Positions 17,870 to 25,521 of a stretch of 36,716 nucleotides of DNA are shown piece by piece. The notes under the pieces are model-generated. The model did not search any database, was not told the DNA's origin, and worked only from the letters and a program-made list of their open reading frames with translations. Location of the stretch: assembly GCA_020720765.1 (NCBI GenBank), contig DYOB01000016.1, positions 1-36,716 on the forward strand. Direction: 5' to 3'. The stretch is from Borreliella garinii (lineage in GTDB: Bacteria > Spirochaetota > Spirochaetia > JABEVK01). The stretch's first letter is position 1. Every line of letters starts with the position of its first letter. A program made the position numbers and the translations under genes.

Positions 17870-18324
17870 TTGGACACCCCCTCGCGTGTACAGATAAATT
17901 GATGTTTTTCACCCGTTTTGGGGTTGAAATATTCCCCAGTTTCAAGTGCTGTTTCGAGAATCACGATATCGGAAGGTTCAGGGTTCAGCCTCCAAAAATT
18001 TTCGAGTCTCCGACCCAATTCTTCCAAGATTTCGGAACTGAACCTCGGGTTATCAAGGATGCTTATTTTTCCTCGTAAAGAAAAGATCTCGCCGGTCTTG
18101 TTATGTGTTACCAGCCAGCTCACGTTGGGATTATTTCCCATATCGTTCACCTTGGGGAAATTTTTTGAGGTGGCACAGTACATCCAATGCAACCTTCCGG
18201 GGAGAAATATAGGGTTCATCCACCTCATGCTCGGATAACCCGTTGTGCTAATGGTCGCTAGAAGGCCGCGGCCGACATCCTCCACCGTTTGAATTATATT
18301 GTTCAAGTATTCAAGGTTTGTCAT
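17866..18324 (-). CDS. Pyridoxamine 5'-phosphate oxidase-fold protein
   Basis: This is a small flavin-binding split-barrel protein (152 residues) like the general-stress-protein-26 family. Visible blocks are GRGLLATISTTGYPSMRWMNPIF, LHWMYCATSKNFPKVNDMGNNPNVSWLV and a C-terminal strand pair ending DIVILETALETGEYFNPKTGEKHQF. It lacks the length and C-terminal part of true PdxH. It lies between lplA and pdhA with 4-bp overlaps on both sides, so it is made with the pyruvate dehydrogenase genes. A flavin- or heme-dependent redox or sensing role near the complex is possible but not shown. Confidence 0.8.
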   Translation of the reverse strand: MTNLEYLNNIIQTVEDVGRGLLATISTTGYPSMRWMNPIFLPGRLHWMYCATSKNFPKVNDMGNNPNVSWLVTHNKTGEIFSLRGKISILDNPRFSSEILEELGRRLENFWRLNPEPSDIVILETALETGEYFNPKTGEKHQFICTREGVSK

Positions 18325-19118
18325 CTCTTCTCCTCTTTAATACGAAAATACTCGCCGTTGATCTTACCATCTTTGACTTCTAGCTCGGAACCATCGGCCC
18401 GATTTATCGAAAAAACAGGGGTGGCGCCCAAAACCCACCCGTCACTGGCACGCTGGTACATTAAATCCTCCAGCGCTTTGCCGTAATAAAAAGTGCCTGG
18501 CAGGCCCTTTGAAACCGTTTTCAATGCGCTCAAAACCACCGGAACGCTGATATTTGCATCGACGGCGGCGAGATTGATCACTGGCTGAGGGCGCGATGCT
18601 ATCCCGATAGACCTGGGAAAATCCAGCCCCCCCATATAATCGTTCAATCTTTCCAAGTTGGTGTCAATAAGCAGAGTCCCGTGGTGCAGAACCCTGTCCT
18701 GACGGAAAGCAAATGCATTTCCCGAAAACTTAAACCCTTTATATAGATAATCCCCCATGGATGATATGTCAAATTTCAACCCCAGGCTTTCCAAGGCAGC
18801 CCCCAACCATGCGTCTATCCTTGCCCTGGAATACAGTTTACGGGGACCCATCCAGGAAAAAACCAGGTTTCCTCCGTCGTGCCAAACCGTTCCCCCCCCC
18901 GATATTCTCCTCAAAAGCGGGATACCCTCGGCTTTTAAAGCCTCAGGCCGGGTTTCCCTCCAGGGATTCTGGTGTTTTCCTATCACGACGCAGGGCGAAT
19001 TGACATACGTAAGTCGAATTTCCCGTTCATGGGCAAAGCTCTCAAACAAGATTTCCTCCAGACATAAATTCTCAAGAGGATCGGTCCCGGTCAGGTGGTA
19101 AGAAAAAACATCCGTCAT
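18321..19118 (-). CDS. lplA: Lipoate--protein ligase A-type enzyme
   Basis: It activates free lipoate with ATP and attaches it to the lipoyl domain of E2. From ATG 19118 it has 265 residues (MTDVFSYHLTGTDPLENLCLEEIL). The lipoate/AMP site RRISGGGTVWHDGGNLVFSW is intact, as is the Lys-containing KFSGNAFAFRQDRVLHHGTLLID block. A longer reading from 19169 would add 17 residues that overlap the divergent gene and its promoter, so it was rejected. It heads the long minus-strand run. A TATAGT box (19125-19130) lies 6 nt before the start codon and there is no Shine-Dalgarno, suggesting a leaderless mRNA. Confidence 0.92.
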   Translation of the reverse strand: MTDVFSYHLTGTDPLENLCLEEILFESFAHEREIRLTYVNSPCVVIGKHQNPWRETRPEALKAEGIPLLRRISGGGTVWHDGGNLVFSWMGPRKLYSRARIDAWLGAALESLGLKFDISSMGDYLYKGFKFSGNAFAFRQDRVLHHGTLLIDTNLERLNDYMGGLDFPRSIGIASRPQPVINLAAVDANISVPVVLSALKTVSKGLPGTFYYGKALEDLMYQRASDGWVLGATPVFSINRADGSELEVKDGKINGEYFRIKEEKR

Positions 19119-19119
19119 A

Positions 19120-19132
19120 GGTATACTATACC
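19120..19132. promoter_or_regulatory. 13-bp palindrome holding divergent -10 boxes for lplA and the beta-helix gene
   Basis: GGTATACTATACC is a perfect inverted repeat centred on 19126. The plus strand reads TATACT (19122-19127) 9 nt before ATG 19137. The minus strand reads TATAGT (19130-19125) 6 nt before ATG 19118. The whole intergenic gap is 18 bp, so the -35 regions would lie inside the opposite coding sequences; neither is close to consensus. Alternatively the palindrome is an operator for a regulator controlling both genes. Confidence 0.5.
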
Positions 19133-19136
19133 CATC

Positions 19137-19904
19137 ATGCACGAACCGCGTCCCGTCCTTCTCGTTCATTTTTCCGAGGATTCCTCCTGGATGGGGGATC
19201 CCCCTTGGATTGACCCGATTTACCTGCCGATTTTTGATGAATTCCTCAGTGAAAGACTCCAGCTTGCCTTCAACGACCTATTCTGGACACCCGTAAGGCT
19301 TGTTTCGCCCTCCAAGCCTCAAGGATTACCCAGAGCTTGGCAGTGGCGACAGCTCCCAGAACAACCTACCATGCGGACGATCCTCTACGACAACCAACTC
19401 TTTTTAGGGGAGAACGGCACGGTACTGCCGCTTATGAGTTTGTTTAAAAATAAGGAAGGAAGCTCAAAACCGGGAAAAGGCTACCATACAATGACCAATG
19501 AAGGTGTAATTCCAGAAATAGAGGGGCAATGGAGGCCCTTAAATTCCGCATTCAGATACTTCGCTTCGCTTTTAGACAGTATTCCCATCGAGACTTCGGT
19601 GGAAATTTGGTCCCATCCGCAAACGAATATACATTCGCCGGCTTTTTGGAAACACAGCTGCGAACTGAAAGAAGGCTCGGTTTTAGGTCCTTTTACAGTC
19701 CTTGGACAGAACATAAAGCTTGAAAAAAACGCTCGCCTTGAACGGTGCATCGTGATTTCTGATACAACGATTGGGAAAAACACTTTTTGGAAAGAAAAGA
19801 TCATTCTTGGCGACAGGGTTCTCAACCCTTTGAAGGGAGTTTGGACCCATATCAAAGATAAAAAAATTCTCAAGTGGACCCCTCGACGTTTTTTCTTTTT
19901 CTGA
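19137..19904 (+). CDS. Left-handed beta-helix (hexapeptide-repeat) protein, nucleotidyltransferase-like
   Basis: The protein has 255 residues from ATG 19137. The C-terminal third carries hexapeptide-type turns (KEGSVLGPFTVLGQNIKLEKNARLERCIVISDTTIGKNTFWKEKIILGD), as in the beta-helix tail of sugar-phosphate nucleotidyltransferases and some acyltransferases. The N-terminal part (LLVHFSEDSSWMGDPPW... LYDNQLFLGENGTVLPL) lacks the GxGxRL...K nucleotide-binding signature of those enzymes. It is probably not a standard nucleotidyltransferase; substrate unknown. A second candidate start at 19095 lies inside lplA and upstream of the TATACT box, so 19137 was chosen. It precedes nqrB by 57 bp on the same strand. 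Confidence 0.7.
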   Translation: MHEPRPVLLVHFSEDSSWMGDPPWIDPIYLPIFDEFLSERLQLAFNDLFWTPVRLVSPSKPQGLPRAWQWRQLPEQPTMRTILYDNQLFLGENGTVLPLMSLFKNKEGSSKPGKGYHTMTNEGVIPEIEGQWRPLNSAFRYFASLLDSIPIETSVEIWSHPQTNIHSPAFWKHSCELKEGSVLGPFTVLGQNIKLEKNARLERCIVISDTTIGKNTFWKEKIILGDRVLNPLKGVWTHIKDKKILKWTPRRFFFF

Positions 19905-19961
19905 TTAATTTAAGGTGTGCGGTTTTGTCGTACTATCCTGTTCACACGATGAGGTTTACCC

Positions 19962-21125
19962 GTGTTTATGAAACAGCCGATCATGCGTCGGGTTGTCTAC
20001 GCTTTGGTGCCGCTCTACATATTCTCCATTGCTATGTACGGTTGGCGTCCCATCCTCCTCGCCTTAGTCGTTTTCCCGGCGGCCATCTTTGTCGAATGGG
20101 CCATGGAAAAGATGAAAAAGACCCCGAAAATACAGGTTAGCGAGGCAGTTCTTGTTACTGCCGCCTTATTTACCTTGAGTCTTCCACCGGGTCTACCTCT
20201 GTATGTAGCCGTTCTGGGAATCGTCTTTGCCGTCGTTTTCGGGAAAGAGGTTTTTGGAGGATTCGGAAGAAATATCTTCAACCCCGCTATCACAGGCCGT
20301 GTTTTTACCTACCTGGCGTTTCCGGCTCTGATGGGAACCATGTGGTTTATTCCCTTCAGTCCTGCCAATTGGCACCCGGCAACTCTCATTATGGACTTTG
20401 TTTCCCCATCTACCCTGAATTCGATGATGGGCGGCGTGGATGTGGTAACAGCCTCCACGAGCATGGACGCACTGAGGAGCTTCGCTAAGGCCGGCTCCGA
20501 CCAATTAGCGTGGTTTGCTTCAAACTCACTGGCCGTCGGTCCGGCTGTGACGCCAGATATGGCAGCGGCTCAGATTCCGCAGAGTTGGCTTGGAATGTTT
20601 CTCGGGATCGAACCCGGCTCTCTTGGCGAGACAAGTGCGCTTCTTATCCTGCTAGCCGGGATCTACCTGGTTTTCACACCCACCCGCAAGAAAGATAAAC
20701 TGGGAAAGTCGAGCATCGTTATCCAGGCAACCGCCAACTGGAAACTCATTGTATCGACACTGATCAGCAGTTTTCTCATGTTGAGTTTCCTCTACTATCT
20801 CCCTGATTGGATTCCCGGTTTGAACATTCCCCGAAGGCTCGACCCCATCCTCGGCATGTTCAGCGGTTCCATACTTTTTGTCGCTGTTTTTATGGCAACA
20901 GACCCAATCAGCGGCCCGAAAAAGGCCCCTGCCCAGTGGGTATACGGGTTTCTTATAGGCAGCGTGAGTATCCTTATCAGAGTCTTCTCCGGTTTCCCGG
21001 AAGGTGTGAGTTTTGCCATCCTCGTGGCAAATATGTTTGGACCGCTGCTTGACGAAACCATCGGAAAGCTTGGTATCAAGAAAACCACTGCCTTACCTAA
21101 ATCCCCCAAGGAGGTTCAGGCATGA
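19962..21125 (+). CDS. nqrB: Na+-translocating NADH:quinone reductase subunit B
   Basis: NqrB is the membrane subunit that carries covalent FMN and riboflavin and forms the Na+ channel. The 387-residue protein has about ten hydrophobic segments and the family motifs FGKEVFGGFGRNIFNPAITGRVFTYLAFP and MATDPISGPKKAPAQW. The flavin-accepting Thr normally lies in a (S/T)GAT-type motif after a conserved VDG. Here the aligned stretch is VDVVTASTSM, keeping the Thr but changing GA to AS. GTG 19962 (with GAGG 7 nt upstream) or ATG 19968 may be the start. nqrA, which usually precedes nqrB, is absent; the upstream gene is the beta-helix protein. Confidence 0.9.
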   Translation: MFMKQPIMRRVVYALVPLYIFSIAMYGWRPILLALVVFPAAIFVEWAMEKMKKTPKIQVSEAVLVTAALFTLSLPPGLPLYVAVLGIVFAVVFGKEVFGGFGRNIFNPAITGRVFTYLAFPALMGTMWFIPFSPANWHPATLIMDFVSPSTLNSMMGGVDVVTASTSMDALRSFAKAGSDQLAWFASNSLAVGPAVTPDMAAAQIPQSWLGMFLGIEPGSLGETSALLILLAGIYLVFTPTRKKDKLGKSSIVIQATANWKLIVSTLISSFLMLSFLYYLPDWIPGLNIPRRLDPILGMFSGSILFVAVFMATDPISGPKKAPAQWVYGFLIGSVSILIRVFSGFPEGVSFAILVANMFGPLLDETIGKLGIKKTTALPKSPKEVQA

Positions 21126-21742
21126 ACAAAGAAGGTTTGCCTTATACGCTTCTTTTCGCCTTTATTTCGACCTTTATCTTTGTTGTCCCGCTAAGCATTG
21201 CCCATAACGCCACCAAAGACCTCGTCGAGCAAAATGGAAAACTCGCTCTCCAGCGTAGTGTGGCTTACGCTTTCGGGATCCTCGATCCCGCAAATAATCC
21301 TTCCCCTGAACTTATCCGGTCCACTTACGCCAAGGTGACGGTTTCTGAGGTGGAAGGAACCACCGTCTATACGTACATTGACAACAGCAACACTTACTAC
21401 GCCGGACAGTTTACAAGTCCCGGGCTTTGGGGGCCTATTGACGCAATCGTGAGTTTTGACGCTAATTTCGAAAAAGTTATCAGTTTTGCGGTGATCAGCC
21501 ACGCCGAGACGCCCGGACTTGGCGCAAGGATCACCGAGCCTTGGTTTATCCAACAGGCTAAAGGGGAAAGATTTAATCCGGACGGCGTCATTCTACTCAA
21601 CGCTTTCCCGAAAAACCGTGCCAACAAAGATGATGGAGCCCTGGATGCTATCACCGGGGCGACAAGAACGAGCGACGCCATAGCCCAGCTTTTCCGTGAA
21701 AGCCGTGCGAAAATGATTCAACTCTTAGGGAGGCAACAATGA
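21122..21742 (+). CDS. nqrC: Na+-translocating NADH:quinone reductase subunit C
   Basis: This membrane-anchored, periplasmic subunit carries covalent FMN. One N-terminal helix (LLFAFISTFIFVVPLSIAH) precedes an FMN-binding domain. The flavinylation motif is intact as ITGATRTSDAI near residue 180. The protein has 206 residues, about 50 fewer than Vibrio NqrC, so part of the periplasmic domain is reduced, bringing it closer to RnfG size. ATGA overlap with nqrB (21122-21125) and 4-bp overlap with nqrD show translational coupling. The ApbE-type flavin transferase needed to load FMN is not in the window. Confidence 0.92.
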   Translation: MNKEGLPYTLLFAFISTFIFVVPLSIAHNATKDLVEQNGKLALQRSVAYAFGILDPANNPSPELIRSTYAKVTVSEVEGTTVYTYIDNSNTYYAGQFTSPGLWGPIDAIVSFDANFEKVISFAVISHAETPGLGARITEPWFIQQAKGERFNPDGVILLNAFPKNRANKDDGALDAITGATRTSDAIAQLFRESRAKMIQLLGRQQ

Positions 21743-22383
21743 GTTCCACGACGTTTATGGGAAATCTCAAGGACAACCTTTGGACCAATAACCCCATCTT
21801 TGTGCAGATCCTCGGCATTTGTTCCACCCTTGCCGTAACCAATAACCTGGTCAACACGGCCATTATGACCGTAGCCCTCGTTTTTGTGACTGCCTTTTCC
21901 AACCTAGGTATCTCCCTTATCCGGGACCTGGTACCGAGAAAACTGCGTATGATCACCCAAACCGTGGTAATATCCCTTTTTGTTATCCTCGTTGATATCG
22001 TCCTGCGTGCCTACGTGCCCGAAATCCACAAAAGTCTCGCCGCGTACGTCGGTTTGATCATTACAAACTGTATCGTGATGGGACGCATGGAAGCCTTTGC
22101 CCAGGCCAACAAACCTCTTATCAGTTTCTGGGACGGAATCACTAGCGGACTCGGGTATATGGCGGTCCTGATGATCATAGCTTTTATCAGGGAACTTCTG
22201 GGTTTTGGATCGCTTTTCGGGGTGCAAGTTTTTGAAATCTTGAACCATGCCGAAGGTACAGGTTGGTTTACACCCTGGGGAATTATGGTCACGCCGGCTA
22301 GTGCCTTCTTCCTCGTCGCAGGAATAATTTGGGCGGCAAAAGCCATCATGAACAGACCGGTTTCAGCAGGAGGTGCGGCATGA
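21739..22383 (+). CDS. nqrD: Na+-translocating NADH:quinone reductase subunit D
   Basis: This integral membrane subunit (214 residues, six helices) pairs with NqrE. The two cysteines that bind the intramembrane iron-sulfur centre are visible in LGICSTLAVTNNLVNT and IITNCIVMGRMEAFA. The length matches Vibrio NqrD. It overlaps nqrC by 4 bp and nqrE by 4 bp. Confidence 0.94.
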   Translation: MSSTTFMGNLKDNLWTNNPIFVQILGICSTLAVTNNLVNTAIMTVALVFVTAFSNLGISLIRDLVPRKLRMITQTVVISLFVILVDIVLRAYVPEIHKSLAAYVGLIITNCIVMGRMEAFAQANKPLISFWDGITSGLGYMAVLMIIAFIRELLGFGSLFGVQVFEILNHAEGTGWFTPWGIMVTPASAFFLVAGIIWAAKAIMNRPVSAGGAA

Positions 22384-22967
22384 CAGACCTTAATTTATTC
22401 GGGTTATTTTTTGCTTCGGTTTTCACTTCGAATATTCTTTTATCGAATTTCTTGGGAATGTGCAGTTTTATTGCCATTTCCAAGGATATCAAAAGTGCAA
22501 ACGGACTAGGTATGGCGGTAACTGTTGTTCTGGTCATCACTGGTGCCGCCAACTGGGGCGTTCTTGAAATCTTGAAAATGATTGGCCTTGAATATTTGAG
22601 CTTTATTGTCTTTATCATTGTCATCGCGGCAGTGGTCCAAATGCTTGAAATGATCATCGACAGGGTCAGCCCCGCACTCTACATGAGCCTGGGTATCTAC
22701 CTCCCCTTGATCACCGTCAACTGTGCGATCATGGGAGCAGCTCTTTTTATCCAAATCCGGGAGTACAGTTTTCCTGAAGCCCTCTTCTTCAGTTTGGGGA
22801 GCGGAATTGGCTGGTGGCTGGCCATCGTCGCTCTTGCAGCCATCAGGGGTAAGATAGAGAAGTCACCCATCCCCCAGGGACTCCAGGGTCCGGGCATCAC
22901 ATTGATTATCATCGGGTTTATGGCCATGGCTTTCACCGGCTTTTCCGGCATGATAGCCGTCCAGTAG
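22380..22967 (+). CDS. nqrE: Na+-translocating NADH:quinone reductase subunit E
   Basis: This is the NqrD homologue in opposite topology: 195 residues from ATG 22380, which overlaps the nqrD stop. The two iron-binding cysteines are in LSNFLGMCSFIAISK and ITVNCAIMGAALF. An upstream ATG in the same frame at 22329 lies inside nqrD and would add a charged, non-family leader, so it was rejected. Confidence 0.94.
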   Translation: MTDLNLFGLFFASVFTSNILLSNFLGMCSFIAISKDIKSANGLGMAVTVVLVITGAANWGVLEILKMIGLEYLSFIVFIIVIAAVVQMLEMIIDRVSPALYMSLGIYLPLITVNCAIMGAALFIQIREYSFPEALFFSLGSGIGWWLAIVALAAIRGKIEKSPIPQGLQGPGITLIIIGFMAMAFTGFSGMIAVQ

Positions 22968-22976
22968 GAGGAAAGG

Positions 22977-24122
22977 ATGGACCCCAAACTTATCGCCACA
23001 CTCTTGAACAGTGCCCAGAACGCTGCCGTCATCGGCGGGATAACAGCGCTATTCGGACTACTCGTTGCACTTGTAGACAAGGTAGTCAACAATTACGGCA
23101 TCGTCCCCATCACGATAAACGGAAAAAAAGAAGTGATGGTCAAGGGCGGATCCGCCTTACTCTTAACCCTTTCGGAACAAGGTATTTTTATTCCGTCGGC
23201 TTGCGGTGGGAGAGGGTCTTGCGGAGCCTGTAAATGCCAGATAACTTCGGACATCGGCCCTTATATGCCTACAGAAATTCCTTACCTGACCGACCAGGAG
23301 ATCAAGGAGAATATCCACCTTTCCTGCCAGGTTAAGGTCAAGGCACCCATCAGCATCCAGATTCCTGAAGAACTGTTTAACGTAAAAAGGTACCCCTGCA
23401 AGGTAGAAAGCATTCGGTCTTTAACATACGATATTAAGGAATTACGGTTCAAACTTCCCCCGGGACAAGTCATAGATTATAAAGCTGGCCAGTACGCTCA
23501 AATCATCATCCCGCCATACGGTAAGATCAAAGAATCCACCCAGAGGGCCTATTCGATGAGCTCCAAGCCATCGGATAAGGAACACATCGAACTCCTCATC
23601 CGTCTCGTTCCCAATGGCATTGCTACCACCTACGTCCATAACTACATCCACCAGGGCCAGCACGCCGAACTCGTCGGCCCTTTCGGTGAATTCCACGTTC
23701 GGGAAACAGGGGCAACCATGCTCTGTGTAGCCGGTGGTTCGGGTATGGCCCCGTTTAAAAGCATCCTCCACGACATATTAGAGCTGGGCGGGAATAAGCG
23801 CCCCATCTGGTACTTTTTCGGAGCACGCGCAGTACGCGACCTTTATTACAGGGATGAGATGAAAGAACTTGAAAAAGCTATCCCCAACTTCCACTATATC
23901 GAGGCCTTGTCCGATCCGCACCCCGACGACAACTGGCAGGGTGCAACAGGACTGATAACTGACGTCCTCGACCGCTTCTTGAAATCCACGATTCCCCAGG
24001 AAGAACAGAAGCACATGGAAGGCTACCTTTGCGGAAGCCCCGGCATGATCAACGCGTGTATCCGTGTTATGAATACCAACGGCTTGGACAACGATAAGAT
24101 TTATTTCGACAGTTTCGCCTAA
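22977..24122 (+). CDS. nqrF: Na+-translocating NADH:quinone reductase subunit F
   Basis: NqrF is the NADH-oxidising subunit. The 381 residues begin with one membrane anchor (AAVIGGITALFGLLVALVDKVV). A 2Fe-2S ferredoxin domain follows with cysteines in SACGGRGSCGACKCQI and LSCQV. The FAD domain has RAYSMSS, and the NAD(P) domain has CVAGGSGMAPFKSIL and the C-terminal YLCGSPGMINA. It is slightly shorter than Vibrio NqrF (about 407). AGGAGG lies just upstream of ATG 22977. This subunit distinguishes the cluster from Rnf, whose electron entry is RnfB/RnfC. It is the last gene before a terminator. Confidence 0.95.
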   Translation: MDPKLIATLLNSAQNAAVIGGITALFGLLVALVDKVVNNYGIVPITINGKKEVMVKGGSALLLTLSEQGIFIPSACGGRGSCGACKCQITSDIGPYMPTEIPYLTDQEIKENIHLSCQVKVKAPISIQIPEELFNVKRYPCKVESIRSLTYDIKELRFKLPPGQVIDYKAGQYAQIIIPPYGKIKESTQRAYSMSSKPSDKEHIELLIRLVPNGIATTYVHNYIHQGQHAELVGPFGEFHVRETGATMLCVAGGSGMAPFKSILHDILELGGNKRPIWYFFGARAVRDLYYRDEMKELEKAIPNFHYIEALSDPHPDDNWQGATGLITDVLDRFLKSTIPQEEQKHMEGYLCGSPGMINACIRVMNTNGLDNDKIYFDSFA

Positions 24123-24138
24123 GAGCCTGTTTAACGAT

Positions 24139-24167
24139 GCGGGTCCCTGAAGACCCGCTTGTTATTC
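24139..24167 (+). terminator. Rho-independent terminator of the nqr operon
   Basis: A perfect 7-bp GC-rich stem, GCGGGTC / GACCCGC (24139-24145 with 24152-24158), has a 6-nt loop followed by TTGTTATTC. It lies 17 bp after the nqrF stop. The T-rich tail also contains the -35 element of the next promoter. Confidence 0.85.
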
Positions 24168-24187
24168 TATATAGTAAATGTTATATT
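24159..24187 (+). promoter_or_regulatory. Promoter for the arsR-aroB pair, overlapping the terminator tail
   Basis: TTGTTA (24159-24164), a 17-bp spacer and TATATT (24182-24187) make a good housekeeping promoter. The expected transcription start is at about 24194, which is the A of the regulator's ATG, so the message would be leaderless. The AT-rich interval (TATAGTAAATGTTATATTTATGG) also resembles the imperfect dyads bound by ArsR proteins, so the regulator may repress itself. Confidence 0.65.
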
Positions 24188-24193
24188 TATGGA

Positions 24194-24502
24194 ATGATCA
24201 AACCCGTGTGTCCTGAAGATTGGCTTGAATCCACCTCTACGATGCTTAAGGTTTGCGGTCACCCGCTAAGATTAAAACTTCTCATCCTTATGGAACGAGA
24301 ACAAACCTGTGTGAGCGATCTTTGGCAATGCGTCGGAGAAAGCCAGCCTGTGGTATCCCAACACTTGGCACTCTTGAAAGAAAAAGGTATCGTTGAGGCG
24401 CGCGCCCAAGGAAACAAGCGCGTCTATTATATATGCGATGAGGATGCCCGTTTTATGATTCACAGCCTATACTTAAGGATACCCCAGGACCACATCGAAT
24501 GA
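24194..24502 (+). CDS. ArsR-family winged-helix transcriptional regulator
   Basis: This small DNA-binding protein has 102 residues from ATG 24194. It has the ArsR/SmtB layout: MLKVCGHPLRLKLLILM, then CVSDLWQCVGESQPVVSQHLALLKEKGIV as the helix-turn-helix, then the wing EARAQGNKRVYYICDE. One Cys of the classical ELCVCDL metal motif is kept (TCVSDLWQC), and four or five other cysteines are scattered, so thiol or metal sensing is possible. An in-frame extension to 24137 would begin inside the upstream terminator and was rejected. Its stop overlaps the aroB start by 4 bp. Confidence 0.88.
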   Translation: MIKPVCPEDWLESTSTMLKVCGHPLRLKLLILMEREQTCVSDLWQCVGESQPVVSQHLALLKEKGIVEARAQGNKRVYYICDEDARFMIHSLYLRIPQDHIE

Positions 24503-25506
24503 TATGGTCCAAAAGCCTGCAACTTGGAGAATTCCCTTCAACATTGAGGATGGTGGAAACATTATCCCCGGAAGACACCTCTTCAGATTTCACCCTAGTT
24601 GATGAAAATACCATCGAATTGCACCCTTGGACCAAATCTTACGGTATTCGCTCAGGCGAACTGTCAAAAACGCTGGCCACTATCGAGGAGGTGCTGAAAG
24701 AAGCAGCCTCACGGGGAATGGCACGCGACAGTACCTTTACCGGTGCAGGCGGCGGCGTGATCTGCGACATGACAGCATTCGCCGCCAGCCTCTATATGCG
24801 CGGTACCAGGGTTAAGCTGATTCCCACCACCCTTCTCGCTATGGTGGACGCCGCAATAGGGGGAAAAACCGGGGTGGATTTCATGGGGTGGAAAAATCTT
24901 GTCGGCACTTTTTATCCAGCTGTTGAAGTCATTCTCTGGCCTAAGGCTCTGAAAACCCTGCCTCCGGCTGAATTTATCTCGGGACTCGCCGAGGTTATTA
25001 AACACGCCATGTTGCGCTCGCCCGAACTCTGGGATTTTTTAGAACGGGAAAAAGCCGCCATACTTGCACGGGACCCAGCCACTCTTGAGTATATGATTAA
25101 GACCGCCGCGGAAGTCAAACTTTGGTACGTGGAGAATGATCTACGGGAAGCAGGGGTTCGCGCCCATCTCAATCTTGGACACACATTCGGACACGCCCTG
25201 GAAAGTGCCACAGGTTTCACCGCGTGGAAACACGGTGAAGCTGTCGCATGGGGTATGATGAAAGCCCTAAAGTTAGGGGAGAAATTAGGAGTCACAGACT
25301 CTGAATGGACTCTGAAGGTTCAAACCCTCCTTCTCAATTACGGGTATAAACTCGATGCGCCCGGCGTCGACCCTGAAATCCTTCTTTCAGCCATGAGCCA
25401 GGATAAAAAAAAGAAGTCAGGCGAAGTTCGTTTTATCCTGCAAAAAACACAAGGCGAAACACTCATGACTCCCGTCCCCAATGAATTGGTCCTTCAAGTG
25501 CTTTGA
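24499..25506 (+). CDS. aroB: 3-dehydroquinate synthase
   Basis: It converts DAHP to 3-dehydroquinate in the shikimate pathway, using NAD+ and a divalent metal. The 335 residues contain the NAD-binding GAGGGVICDMTAFAASLYMRG, the phosphate-binding PTTLLAMVDAAIGGKTGVDF, the metal ligands in GLAEVIKHAML and HLNLGHTFGHALE, and KHGEAVAWGM. ATG 24499 overlaps the ArsR stop by 4 bp. It is unusual to see this biosynthetic gene coupled to an ArsR-type regulator. It converges with ppk1 across a 15-bp gap with no obvious strong terminator. Confidence 0.94.
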   Translation: MIWSKSLQLGEFPSTLRMVETLSPEDTSSDFTLVDENTIELHPWTKSYGIRSGELSKTLATIEEVLKEAASRGMARDSTFTGAGGGVICDMTAFAASLYMRGTRVKLIPTTLLAMVDAAIGGKTGVDFMGWKNLVGTFYPAVEVILWPKALKTLPPAEFISGLAEVIKHAMLRSPELWDFLEREKAAILARDPATLEYMIKTAAEVKLWYVENDLREAGVRAHLNLGHTFGHALESATGFTAWKHGEAVAWGMMKALKLGEKLGVTDSEWTLKVQTLLLNYGYKLDAPGVDPEILLSAMSQDKKKKSGEVRFILQKTQGETLMTPVPNELVLQVL

Positions 25507-25521
25507 CCACCTTCGGGGGCT

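Noticed and set aside
24123-24133. GAGCCTGTTT resembling the IS end GAGCCTGTTG
   Set aside because: Only nine bases match, nothing else of the element follows, and the site is the nqrF downstream region with a normal terminator.
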